A stretch of DNA of 5,602 bases from an uncultured Ruminococcus sp. (GCA_902773455.1 CACYEW010000191.1:1-5602); one strand, 5' to 3'; positions 1 through 5,597 are shown, counted from the stretch's first letter. Made by a program: numbers and translations. Notes: a model not told the origin generated them from the letters alone.

Positions 1-212
1 ACCTTCTCTTTATCGTAGCCCATCAGTTCGTCGAGCGACACGCCGAAATAATACGCGAGCGGTTGAAGCGCGGTTATGTCCGGGTAAGTTTCGCCGCGTT
101 CCCACTTGCTGACCGCCGCGCAGGTGACGTTCATCGCCTCGGCGAGCTGTTCCTGCGTGACGCCTTTTTCGCCGCGCAGCCTTTTTATGTTCGCACTTAT
201 ATTGATTTTCAT
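1..212 (-). CDS. Xre-family helix-turn-helix transcriptional regulator, N-terminal part (cut by window edge)
   Basis: Reading leftward from the ATG at 212-210 gives 70 complete codons, beginning MKINISANIKRLRGEKGVTQ and still open at the window edge. Residues about 6-62 form a Cro/C1-type (HTH_3) DNA-binding domain: helix 2 is TQEQLAEAM, the recognition helix region is VTCAAVSKWERGE, and it is followed by YPDITALQPLAYYFGVSLDELMG. The SKWERGExxPD and FGVSLDELMG signatures are typical of clostridial Xre regulators, which often carry a long C-terminal sensory or TPR-like region. Here that part lies outside the window, so the signal it senses is unknown. A strong GGAGG site lies 6 nt before the ATG and fixes the start. 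The gene is divergent from the SGNH lipoprotein and shares its upstream region, so it might regulate that gene or itself; this is inference from position only. Confidence 0.93.
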   Translation of the reverse strand, partial: MKINISANIKRLRGEKGVTQEQLAEAMNVTCAAVSKWERGETYPDITALQPLAYYFGVSLDELMGYDKEK

Positions 213-257
213 AAATTACCTCCGATTATTATTGAAACGGCGCCTGATTTCGATTAT

Positions 258-285
258 ATTATAACACGTTTTTCGCACAAGTAAA
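258..285 (-). promoter_or_regulatory. Predicted housekeeping promoter of the Xre regulator
   Basis: On the minus strand, TTTACT (285-280) and TATAAT (263-258) are separated by 16 nt. A second overlapping TATAAT lies at 258-253. Transcription would start about 40 nt before the ATG at 212. The -10 is a perfect match and the -35 a partial one. Confidence 0.6.
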
Positions 286-397
286 GGTATTGTTCGGAAA
301 ACACGGGTAAACCGCAGGTTAAAAAAATGTAGAATCGGTATCGGAAGCTCCGGGATATGAACGCCGGTCGGAACATACGGTTTTCGCAAATAATAAG

Positions 398-415
398 ACG
401 CGGCAGCCGCCGCGT
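398..415. repeat. Inverted repeat abutting the -35 box of the lipoprotein promoter
   Basis: ACGCGGC (398-404) and GCCGCGT (409-415) form a perfect 7-bp inverted repeat around the 4-nt centre AGCC. It ends two bases before the TTGACA at 418. No gene ends here and no T-run follows on the plus strand, so a terminator is unlikely. An operator for a dimeric regulator, for example the divergent Xre protein, is possible but unproven. Confidence 0.4.
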
Positions 416-417
416 AC

Positions 418-447
418 TTGACAAAAAATATTTTTGTGTGATATAAT
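418..447 (+). promoter_or_regulatory. Predicted sigma-A-type promoter of the SGNH lipoprotein gene, extended -10
   Basis: A perfect TTGACA (418-423) and a perfect TATAAT (442-447) are separated by 18 nt, with TG at 439-440 forming an extended -10 (TGnTATAAT). Transcription is expected at about 453-455, giving a leader of about 25 nt. This placement excludes the TTG at 434, which lies inside the promoter, as a translation start and supports the ATG at 479. Confidence 0.8.
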
Positions 448-478
448 ACCGAAAAAGAAACGAGGGAGAAGCTTGCCG

Positions 479-2437
479 ATGAAAAGGATGATTTGTTTTG
501 CGCTTGCGCTTATATTCATTTTGACCGTTTTTTGCTCGTGCGGGGAAAAGAGCCCCGATGAGACGACCGCGGAGGGCGGCGAAACGGAACAGACCGAAAC
601 AAAAAGCGCCGGGACCGAAACGGCGACCGGGCCCGTCGCGCCGCCGGCGGATGAAGAGACGCTGAAAGGCAAGACCGCGCTTTTCGTCGGCGACGCGCTT
701 ATGACCGAGATTACCGTTGACGGGCAGAAAAAGAAAAGCTTAGCCGAGACGGTCGCCGAAAAACTTGAGATATCAAATGTAAAAAACGTTTCAACGGACG
801 GAGTGTGCATATCGCAGATCCCGGTACCGTACGGCCCGACGGCGGCGTCGCTTTTGGAAACGGAAAGCGGCAATAAATACGGTATCGTCATTATAGAAGG
901 CGGGATCACAGACGCCGCCCGTGCGGTCGATATCGGCAGGATCGTGCCGAAGAGCGCGGATATGACGAAGCCGGAAGATCTTGACCTTTATAAATTCGCG
1001 GGCGGATTTGAAAATACGCTTCTGACCGCGAAAAAGCTGTTTGCAGACGCCTGCATCGGCTGCGTCATCGCGCCGAAGCTTACGTCTGATCGCGGCTGCG
1101 CGTCGGATATGCGCAGATACGCGGAGGTCATGCGCCTTGCCTGCGAAAAATGGGGCGTCTTCATCCTTGATCTTTATGATGAGGAGACCGGGATCGAATA
1201 TAAACCCGAAACCGGACTGACCGCGTCGACCGATATGAACGTCTATCAAGGCAACGGCCCCGAATACGCCGTGGACGGCGATATGTCGACGCTTTTCTGG
1301 AGCAACGGCGGAGCGTACGACGGCAGCACGTTTACGGTAGATCTCGGAGTTTTATCGGAGGTGTCGGGGATAAACCTTATAATGGGATCGGAAAGATACC
1401 CGAACAACTATATTCACAAAGGCGTTCTGGAATATTCTTCGGACGGGGAAAATTACACGAAGCTCTGCGATCTGAACAAAACGAACAGAGTGACGAAGTG
1501 CGGCGAATACTTCAAAGCGAGATACGTAAGGATACGTTCGACGGCTTTCGACAACGAATGGCCGCTGATAACGGAATTCGAAATAACCGCCGAACCGGTA
1601 CCCGGAGCCGATACGGGCGATCTTTACAGACCGATACGCATGAGCGCCGCGGACTATGAAAAATTAACGGAGCGCACGGCGGAATTCATCAGAGAGATAC
1701 ATACAATGAAACGCGAGCCGGTTTTTAAGATCGGCCCCGGCGTTTGCGACCTGGCGAGCGTACTTGCAGACAAAAGAGTGTTATATTACGGCGATTCGAT
1801 CTGTGACAAGACGTTTCACGACGATCCGGCGCGCACGGTATATTATTCGTACGGCGGCAGGATAAGCGAGTTATACGGCGCGAAAATGATCAACCGCGGC
1901 AAAGACAGCGCTTCGCTGTCGACTGTGCGGGGAGAGAACACGATCATCGCGCAGACGGGCGCCGATCTCAAACGCAGCGTGGATATCATAGTCATTGAAG
2001 GCGGCGTAAACGACGCGATGGATTCGGCTCCGGTCGGCAAAATATCCGATATGACGCGCGAAAATTTCGACCCGTCGAAGCTCAATAAGTCGACCCTGGC
2101 GGGCGGGCTCGAAGAGGTGCTTTGGACGCTGACCGGGAATCACAGCGAAGCCGTTATCGTGTATATGATACTTTACAAGGTCGATTTTGACGCGGGCAGA
2201 TGTAAGGATATGACCGAATACGTCGAGATGATAAAAGCGCTCTGCGACAAATGGGGAGTCGTATATCTCGATCTGTATAACGACGGCTGGTTCAACGCGA
2301 GATTCGACATCAAGTCGAGGGTGTATTCTAACGACGGTTTACACCCGAACGCCGCGGGATTTGACGTGCTCGCACCCGTCCTCGCGGAATTCATGGCGGA
2401 TACGTACGTCAAAGCGAAGCAGGACAAGGCGGAATAA
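479..2437 (+). CDS. Secreted lipoprotein with degenerate SGNH domain, F5/8 type C domain and intact SGNH hydrolase domain
   Basis: A 652-residue protein predicted to be anchored outside the cell. The start is the ATG at 479, with GAGGGAG 10 nt upstream and the promoter just before it. Residues 1-20 are a lipoprotein signal peptide (MKRM, then a hydrophobic core) ending FCS|C21, a non-classic lipobox; 22-62 are a Thr/Glu-rich linker. Residues 64-245 are an SGNH-like domain with GDAL at 71-74 and GGITD at 141-145: Ser is replaced by Ala73, Asn by Thr144, and no DxxH is present. Residues about 247-372 are an F5/8 type C (discoidin) domain (YAVDGDMSTLFWSNGG, FTVDLG, ARYVRIR), probably binding glycans. 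Residues 430-645 are a second SGNH domain with GDSI (Ser440), GGVND (Asn511) and DGLH (Asp619, His622), a complete catalytic set. The family deacylates carbohydrates and lipids, so a cell-surface carbohydrate esterase is likely; the substrate is unknown. The gene is monocistronic, convergent with the sigma operon, and ends before a hairpin terminator. Confidence 0.9.
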   Translation: MKRMICFALALIFILTVFCSCGEKSPDETTAEGGETEQTETKSAGTETATGPVAPPADEETLKGKTALFVGDALMTEITVDGQKKKSLAETVAEKLEISNVKNVSTDGVCISQIPVPYGPTAASLLETESGNKYGIVIIEGGITDAARAVDIGRIVPKSADMTKPEDLDLYKFAGGFENTLLTAKKLFADACIGCVIAPKLTSDRGCASDMRRYAEVMRLACEKWGVFILDLYDEETGIEYKPETGLTASTDMNVYQGNGPEYAVDGDMSTLFWSNGGAYDGSTFTVDLGVLSEVSGINLIMGSERYPNNYIHKGVLEYSSDGENYTKLCDLNKTNRVTKCGEYFKARYVRIRSTAFDNEWPLITEFEITAEPVPGADTGDLYRPIRMSAADYEKLTERTAEFIREIHTMKREPVFKIGPGVCDLASVLADKRVLYYGDSICDKTFHDDPARTVYYSYGGRISELYGAKMINRGKDSASLSTVRGENTIIAQTGADLKRSVDIIVIEGGVNDAMDSAPVGKISDMTRENFDPSKLNKSTLAGGLEEVLWTLTGNHSEAVIVYMILYKVDFDAGRCKDMTEYVEMIKALCDKWGVVYLDLYNDGWFNARFDIKSRVYSNDGLHPNAAGFDVLAPVLAEFMADTYVKAKQDKAE

Positions 2438-2478
2438 CGCGCCCCGGTCGGAGGACAGCTGAAAACGTCGTTTTAAGA

Positions 2479-2512
2479 CCGCAGGGTCGATTCACGGATC
2501 GACCGCTTGCGG
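2479..2512 (+). repeat. Nested hairpin in the 3' region of the lipoprotein gene
   Basis: The inner arms GGTCGAT (2485-2491) and ATCGACC (2498-2504) pair perfectly over a 6-nt loop. The outer arms CCGCA (2479-2483) and TGCGG (2508-2512) extend the stem across a small asymmetric internal loop. No T-run follows, so it may stabilise the 3' end or add to termination rather than act alone. Confidence 0.45.
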
Positions 2513-2536
2513 CGCGAAATCAAACATACGATACAA

Positions 2537-2570
2537 ACAGGCTGCCGATGCTGCGGCAGCCTGTCTTTAT
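2537..2570 (+). terminator. Hairpin terminator between the convergent units, possibly bidirectional
   Basis: ACAGGCTGCCG (2537-2547) and CGGCAGCCTGT (2554-2564) form a perfect 11-bp stem with a 6-nt loop. It lies 100 nt after the lipoprotein stop and is followed by CTTTATT on the plus strand. On the minus strand the stem is followed by TTTGTATC. Both T-tracts are short, so efficiency is uncertain, but the position between convergent genes fits a shared terminator. Confidence 0.7.
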
Positions 2571-2585
2571 TGAATTAAGATATAT

Positions 2586-2766
2586 TTACCGGTTTTTCAT
2601 CGTTACTTCGAATTCGGTTTTGCGCGTGTTGCCGTCGCTTATTGTTACGCTTTCATAACCTTCCTTCGCCTCGTCGTGACGGTCGAGGCGGGCTGAATTT
2701 TCTGTACGCATGAAAAAGCGGACATACAAACGGCTGCAAGTACAATCAAACAAAAATTTTTTTCAT
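2586..2766 (-). pseudogene. Short lipoprotein gene broken by two frame shifts
   Basis: GAGG lies 6 nt before an ATG at 2766-2764, but this frame reads only MKKIFV before a TGA. A shift of one base gives LIVLAAVCMSAFSC followed by VQKIQPASTVTT, a convincing lipoprotein signal peptide with an SxFSC-type lipobox. A second shift in the same direction then gives EAKEGYESVTISDGN and on to VTMKNR and TAA at 2588-2586. The intact ancestor would be about 60 residues. The first break lies at or just after an A7-T5 homopolymer, so true decay, phase variation or a sequencing error are all possible. It begins 92 nt after the stop of the membrane sensor gene on the same strand, with no clear terminator or promoter between them, so it is probably the last member of the sigma-factor operon. 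Function unknown. Confidence 0.6.
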
Positions 2767-2858
2767 TGTATACCTCGTTTATTTTTTGATCCTGTAAATA
2801 TCGAATCGGTTGCGGTGGTTTTTGACTGCTTTACGGTATTTTGCATCGATTTTTATTT

Positions 2859-4739
2859 TTAAGGTTTCGAAGCGGCGATTATCTCATCAGTTTGGTTGCA
2901 GGAGCAGTTTACGATAAAAAGACGTTTGTTCATATACCCGGCTTCGGTCTGCTGATTGCCGAAGAAGCCGCCGCAGCGACCAAAAAGAATATCTTCGCCT
3001 CCCGTCGCGGTCGCCGTTCCGGTCGCTGAACAGTTATAGAAAACACCGTACATACCGCCTGTACTGCTGTAGAATCCAACGAATCCGCCTACGCAATAAA
3101 TCGCTTTGCACGCGGCGTCGGTTGAGCAGTTGACAAACGTACACGATCCCTGCACGAAGCCCGCGAATCCGCCGACGGTTTCGCCTGCTTCGACGACAGC
3201 GGTCTTAACGTGACAATCATATACGGCGCAGCCTTCGCCGAAACCGAAGATGACGCCGGCGCCCCCCGAATTCTGTCGGCTGCTGACATAAGTATAGTTT
3301 TCAACGGTAAGATTTTTGATAAGGGCATTTATCGCGCGACCGAACACACCCGGATACTGAGCGTTCTCGGCTACGGTCATATTGATTATTTTATGTCCGC
3401 CGCCGTCGTATTTGTGTCTGAAATCAGTTGGCGGGGTCCATTCAATGCCCGAAAAATCGAGGTCGGCTGTCTGTAAGAACCAGTACCCGGAGGTATTGCT
3501 GTCGCAGACGGTCTTTATGCGCTCGAAATCCTCGACCGTATTTATCAGGTACGGATCGCGGAACGTGCCGGAGCCTTCCCATTTATCGAGTTTCGGCTGA
3601 GTTTTTATCGTGATCGTCGCGTCACAACTGACGCCGTTCGCTTTGAGCGTCGCGCGGATCTTCACTTCGCCTTCGGCTTTTGCGGTGAAAATGCCGTTTT
3701 TATCAAGCGTCGCGTATTCGGAGCCCGAAACGATTTTGAAATCGACGTCGGAAAGATAAATTTTCGACATATCTTCATATACTGCGAACCAGATCTGAAA
3801 GGTCTCGCCCGGCGTGACGGATCTGCCGCGTTCGTACATGGGGAAGATCGAGAACATTTCTTCAAGATCTCCTTCGCTGAACGAGTGCGCCGGGCCGTCC
3901 ACCGGGTAGGCGACCGCTTCTTCGAACGTCAATACTTCAGGTTCGGTTATCGTTATTTTTACGGTCGCGCTGACGCCGGAGGAGTCCTCCGCGGTCGCTT
4001 TGACGGTACATTGTCCCGCTTTTACTGCGGTAAGCGTGCCGTCGGACGATATTTTCGCGTAAGACGAGCCGGACGATATGCTCCATTTGACAGCCTTGTT
4101 GTCGGCATTATCCGGTTTTACCGTCGCCGTGAGTTTCATCGTTTCGCCGACCACAAGCGAGGTTTGAGACGCGTTTATTTTTATTGTAGAAACGAGTGTT
4201 ACGGGCGGTTCGGTGACCGGCGGTTCCGTTTCCGGCGCTTCGGTCGTCGGAGGCTCGGTTGCGGGAGCTTCCGTTGTCGGCGGCTCGGTCACGGGAGCTT
4301 CCGTTGTCGGCGGCTCGGTCACGGGAGCTTCCGTTGTCGGCGGCTCGGTCGCCGGAGCTTCGGTAGTCGGCGGTTCGGTCGCGGGAGCCTCTGTCGTCGG
4401 AGGTTCCGTTTCATCCGGTTCGGTCGTCGGGGGCTCGGTGACGACCGGTTCGGCGGTCGTTATACCGTCGGTATCGGAAGCGGACGTCAGCTCCGTCTTT
4501 GCCGGCGCGGTACCGGTATCGGTCGTGCCGGGGGTATACGGACCGCGAAACAGTATCGACGGTATCCAGATTGCGAGTATTACCGCTAAAACTGCGGCGA
4601 CGCCGGCGGCTATTTTAACTGCATTCCATATTCCGGACGCTTTTTCACCGGTCTTTGAAACGTAAAATTTCGAAAAAGTACGGGATACGTATTTTTCATC
4701 GGCGTAACCGATCGCTTCGAGCAGAGTCTTTCCGTTCAT
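2859..4739 (-). CDS. Single-pass membrane protein with Big_2 and GLUG-like ectodomain; putative sensor/anti-sigma partner of the ECF sigma factor
   Basis: 626 residues. Residues 1-40 are a short polar segment (MNGKTLLEAIGYADEKYVSR) resembling N-termini of clostridial proteins encoded next to ECF sigma factors. Residues 41-64 are one hydrophobic helix. Residues 101-180 are eight decapeptides of TEPPTTEAPx type, a likely wall-spanning stalk. Residues about 183-264 are a Big_2 domain (VVGETMKLTATVKP, SSDGTLTAVKAGQCTVKATA). Residues about 305-380 are a divergent second Big_2-like unit (ATLDKNGIFTAKAEGEVKI). Residues 389-626 are GLUG/beta-helix-like, opening GSGTFRDPYLINTVEDF, with repeated GGFxGF and NCS rungs and 11 Cys. 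With no cleavable signal or LPxTG motif, the N-terminus should be inside and the rest outside. The start codon overlaps the sigma stop by 4 nt (ATGA), and AGGAGG lies 7 nt upstream, so the two are translationally coupled. That coupling suggests control of the sigma factor by an outside cue; there is no recognisable ZAS or other known anti-sigma domain, so this is inference. It could instead be an adhesin. Confidence 0.9.
   Translation of the reverse strand: MNGKTLLEAIGYADEKYVSRTFSKFYVSKTGEKASGIWNAVKIAAGVAAVLAVILAIWIPSILFRGPYTPGTTDTGTAPAKTELTSASDTDGITTAEPVVTEPPTTEPDETEPPTTEAPATEPPTTEAPATEPPTTEAPVTEPPTTEAPVTEPPTTEAPATEPPTTEAPETEPPVTEPPVTLVSTIKINASQTSLVVGETMKLTATVKPDNADNKAVKWSISSGSSYAKISSDGTLTAVKAGQCTVKATAEDSSGVSATVKITITEPEVLTFEEAVAYPVDGPAHSFSEGDLEEMFSIFPMYERGRSVTPGETFQIWFAVYEDMSKIYLSDVDFKIVSGSEYATLDKNGIFTAKAEGEVKIRATLKANGVSCDATITIKTQPKLDKWEGSGTFRDPYLINTVEDFERIKTVCDSNTSGYWFLQTADLDFSGIEWTPPTDFRHKYDGGGHKIINMTVAENAQYPGVFGRAINALIKNLTVENYTYVSSRQNSGGAGVIFGFGEGCAVYDCHVKTAVVEAGETVGGFAGFVQGSCTFVNCSTDAACKAIYCVGGFVGFYSSTGGMYGVFYNCSATGTATATGGEDILFGRCGGFFGNQQTEAGYMNKRLFIVNCSCNQTDEIIAASKP
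4200..4439 (-). repeat. 30-bp tandem repeat (8 units) coding a TEPPTTEAPx stalk
   Basis: Eight in-frame 30-bp units encode residues 101-180 of the membrane protein. The units at 4291-4320 and 4321-4350 are identical, and 4261-4290 differs from them at one base. Units at both ends are more diverged, coding TEPPTTEPDE at the start and TEPPVTEPPV at the end. This pattern indicates recent expansion in the middle of the array. A change of unit number would keep the frame and only alter stalk length. Confidence 0.9.
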
Positions 4740-5290
4740 ATCAGGTCCTCCTTCTGCAAAAAATCTTTGAGTTTTTTACGCGTTCGCATTAGCATGATGC
4801 GCGCGTAGTCTTCGGTGACGCCGAACGCCGATTTTATATCCGAAAGCGAATAAGCGTAAAAATATCTGCTCATGAACACGTCGCGTTCTTTTGAAGACAG
4901 AGTTTTGTAAAATCTGTTGAGCGCCTCTTTCAGTTCTTCCGAGACGTATTCGTCTTCGGCGCTTCTCGAATCGGTAAAGCATTCGTCGAGCTCTTCGATT
5001 ATGACGTTCAGGTCTTCGCCGCGCTTTTCGGCTTTGATCTTGCGCAGCCTCGATACGGCGATATTGCGTATTATTATCGATACGTACGCGCCGAGGTCTT
5101 TCGGTTTATCCGGCGGTATCCTGTTCCACACGGCGTAAAGAGCGTCGTTCAAGCACTCTTCGGCGTCGAGCGGATCGTTCAGAACGTTCAAAGCGACGCT
5201 TTTACAGTACCTGCCGTATTTTGTCTGCAGCTCCGTCAGCGCGCATTGTTTCCGTTCAAAAAGAAGTTTGATGATCTCCCGATCGGTCAT
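4736..5290 (-). CDS. ECF-like sigma-70 family RNA polymerase sigma factor
   Basis: 184 residues, the usual size for ECF (group IV) sigma factors, which direct RNA polymerase to a small regulon. Region 2 spans about residues 15-85 (LTELQTKYGRYCKSVALNVL, then DAEECLNDALYAVWNRIPP, then AYVSIIIRNIAVSRLRK), covering core binding and -10 recognition. An acidic linker follows at about 92-120. Region 4 spans about 122-178 (LSSKERDVFMSRYFYAYSLS, then DIKSAFGVTEDYARIMLMRT) with the -35-binding helix-turn-helix. There is no long C-terminal extension. The ATG at 5290 is chosen because AGGAGG precedes it by 9-10 nt; an upstream TTG at 5350 lacks such a site and would place 20 atypical residues before it. 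The stop overlaps the start of the membrane protein gene, so the two form an operon and probably a sigma/regulator pair. Target promoters are not identifiable in this window. Confidence 0.93.
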   Translation of the reverse strand: MTDREIIKLLFERKQCALTELQTKYGRYCKSVALNVLNDPLDAEECLNDALYAVWNRIPPDKPKDLGAYVSIIIRNIAVSRLRKIKAEKRGEDLNVIIEELDECFTDSRSAEDEYVSEELKEALNRFYKTLSSKERDVFMSRYFYAYSLSDIKSAFGVTEDYARIMLMRTRKKLKDFLQKEDLI

Positions 5291-5366
5291 TTGGCTTTTT
5301 CCTCCTTGTCTTGCGGCCGTCTCTGATAATAAAGTCGCAAAAAAACGCAAAACGTCATCATCAAAT

Positions 5367-5394
5367 ATTATATTTTTTCAAAAAAATTTGTCAA
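5367..5394 (-). promoter_or_regulatory. Near-consensus sigma-A-type promoter of the sigma factor operon
   Basis: On the minus strand a perfect TTGACA (5394-5389) is followed after 16 nt of A/T-only-rich spacer by a perfect TATAAT (5372-5367). Transcription should start near 5360, giving a leader of about 70 nt before the ATG at 5290. The match to the housekeeping consensus suggests constitutive transcription rather than autoregulation by the ECF factor, with control more likely at the protein level. Confidence 0.82.
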
Positions 5395-5399
5395 GAGGC

Positions 5400-5434
5400 A
5401 AAAAAAGTCCGCCTGCGGCCGAAAAAGCCGCGGC
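5400..5434 (-). terminator. Intrinsic terminator of an unseen upstream gene, insulating the sigma operon
   Basis: Read on the minus strand, GCCGCGGC (5434-5427), a 7-nt loop and GCCGCAGGC (5419-5411) form an 8-bp GC-rich stem with one bulged A. GGAC and then seven T (5406-5400) follow. This is a strong factor-independent terminator, ending 6 nt before the -35 box of the sigma operon. It would stop leftward transcription arriving from beyond the right edge. The same bases also lie in a 20-nt perfect palindrome (5421-5440, GAAAAAGCCGCGGCTTTTTC), which gives an alternative hairpin. Confidence 0.7.
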
Positions 5435-5440
5435 TTTTTC

Positions 5441-5597
5441 TTGGGGATCTCCCGCCCCTCATGATCCCCAAACCCCTTACTCCCCTCCCGCGAGACGTAA
5501 CGTCTCCCGGGGCGTGCGGGATCCCCCGGTCGCAGACCGGGAGAACGGAGGGGTGAGGGGGTTCGGGGGATGCAGGGGTGGCGGGGCGCAGCCCCCG
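5441..5597. repeat. Gene-free block of nested inverted repeats
   Basis: No supported gene lies here. Separate inverted repeats are: TTGGGGATC (5441-5449) with GATCCCCAA (5463-5471), 9 bp; GAGACGT (5492-5498) with ACGTCTC (5500-5506), 7 bp; CCCGGTC (5525-5531) with GACCGGG (5535-5541), 7 bp on a GCA loop; and GGGGC (5583-5587) with GCCCC (5591-5595), also on a GCA loop. In addition the C-rich arm 5463-5490 is imperfectly complementary to the G-rich arm at about 5546-5571, which would enclose the two inner hairpins in a multi-branched fold. The density of structure suggests a mobile or dispersed intergenic repeat, or the structured 3' end of an upstream gene. No target-site duplication or transposase is visible. 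Confidence 0.6.
5550..5586 (+). other. G-quadruplex-forming motif
   Basis: Five G-runs of 4, 5, 5, 4 and 4 bases are separated by loops of 3, 3, 5 and 4 nt (TGA, TTC, ATGCA, TGGC). This satisfies the usual four-tetrad G4 pattern with one spare run. The C-rich arm at 5451-5489 gives a comparable G-run series on the minus strand. Confidence 0.7.

Noticed and set aside
434..478. Longer start (TTG at 434) for the SGNH lipoprotein
   Set aside because: It lies inside the -10 region of the predicted promoter and would put a charged stretch before the signal peptide.
791..1249. Minus-strand open frames inside the lipoprotein gene (also at 319-909, 1843-2143 and 2173-2427)
   Set aside because: They are antisense to a well-supported gene with recognisable domains and lack ribosome sites.
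4200..4439. CRISPR-like array of 30-bp repeats
   Set aside because: Units are directly adjacent with no spacers and are in frame with a coding sequence.
3885..4589. Plus-strand Arg-rich open frame of 234 residues
   Set aside because: Composition is that of an antisense shadow (RRRFGR runs opposite the repeat); the minus-strand gene has domains, a start site and operon context.
4213..4665. Plus-strand open frame with a striking Gly/Ser/Val repeat (SVVGGSVTGA type)
   Set aside because: It is the complement of the Thr/Pro/Glu repeat of the membrane protein gene; it has no ribosome site and the repeat arises from the 30-bp units on the other strand.
2859..5290. Direct assignment as a SigI/RsgI pair
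   Set aside because: The sigma factor has ordinary ECF-like regions 2 and 4 and the partner shows no recognisable RsgI-type N-terminal domain; only the architecture is analogous.
5291..5350. Longer start (TTG at 5350) for the sigma factor
   Set aside because: It has no ribosome site, while AGGAGG is well placed before the ATG at 5290; the extra residues do not resemble sigma region 1.2/2.
5311..5556. Plus-strand open frame of 81 residues over the promoter and structured block
   Set aside because: It overlaps the sigma operon promoter and terminator, has no ribosome site, and its composition reflects the repeats.
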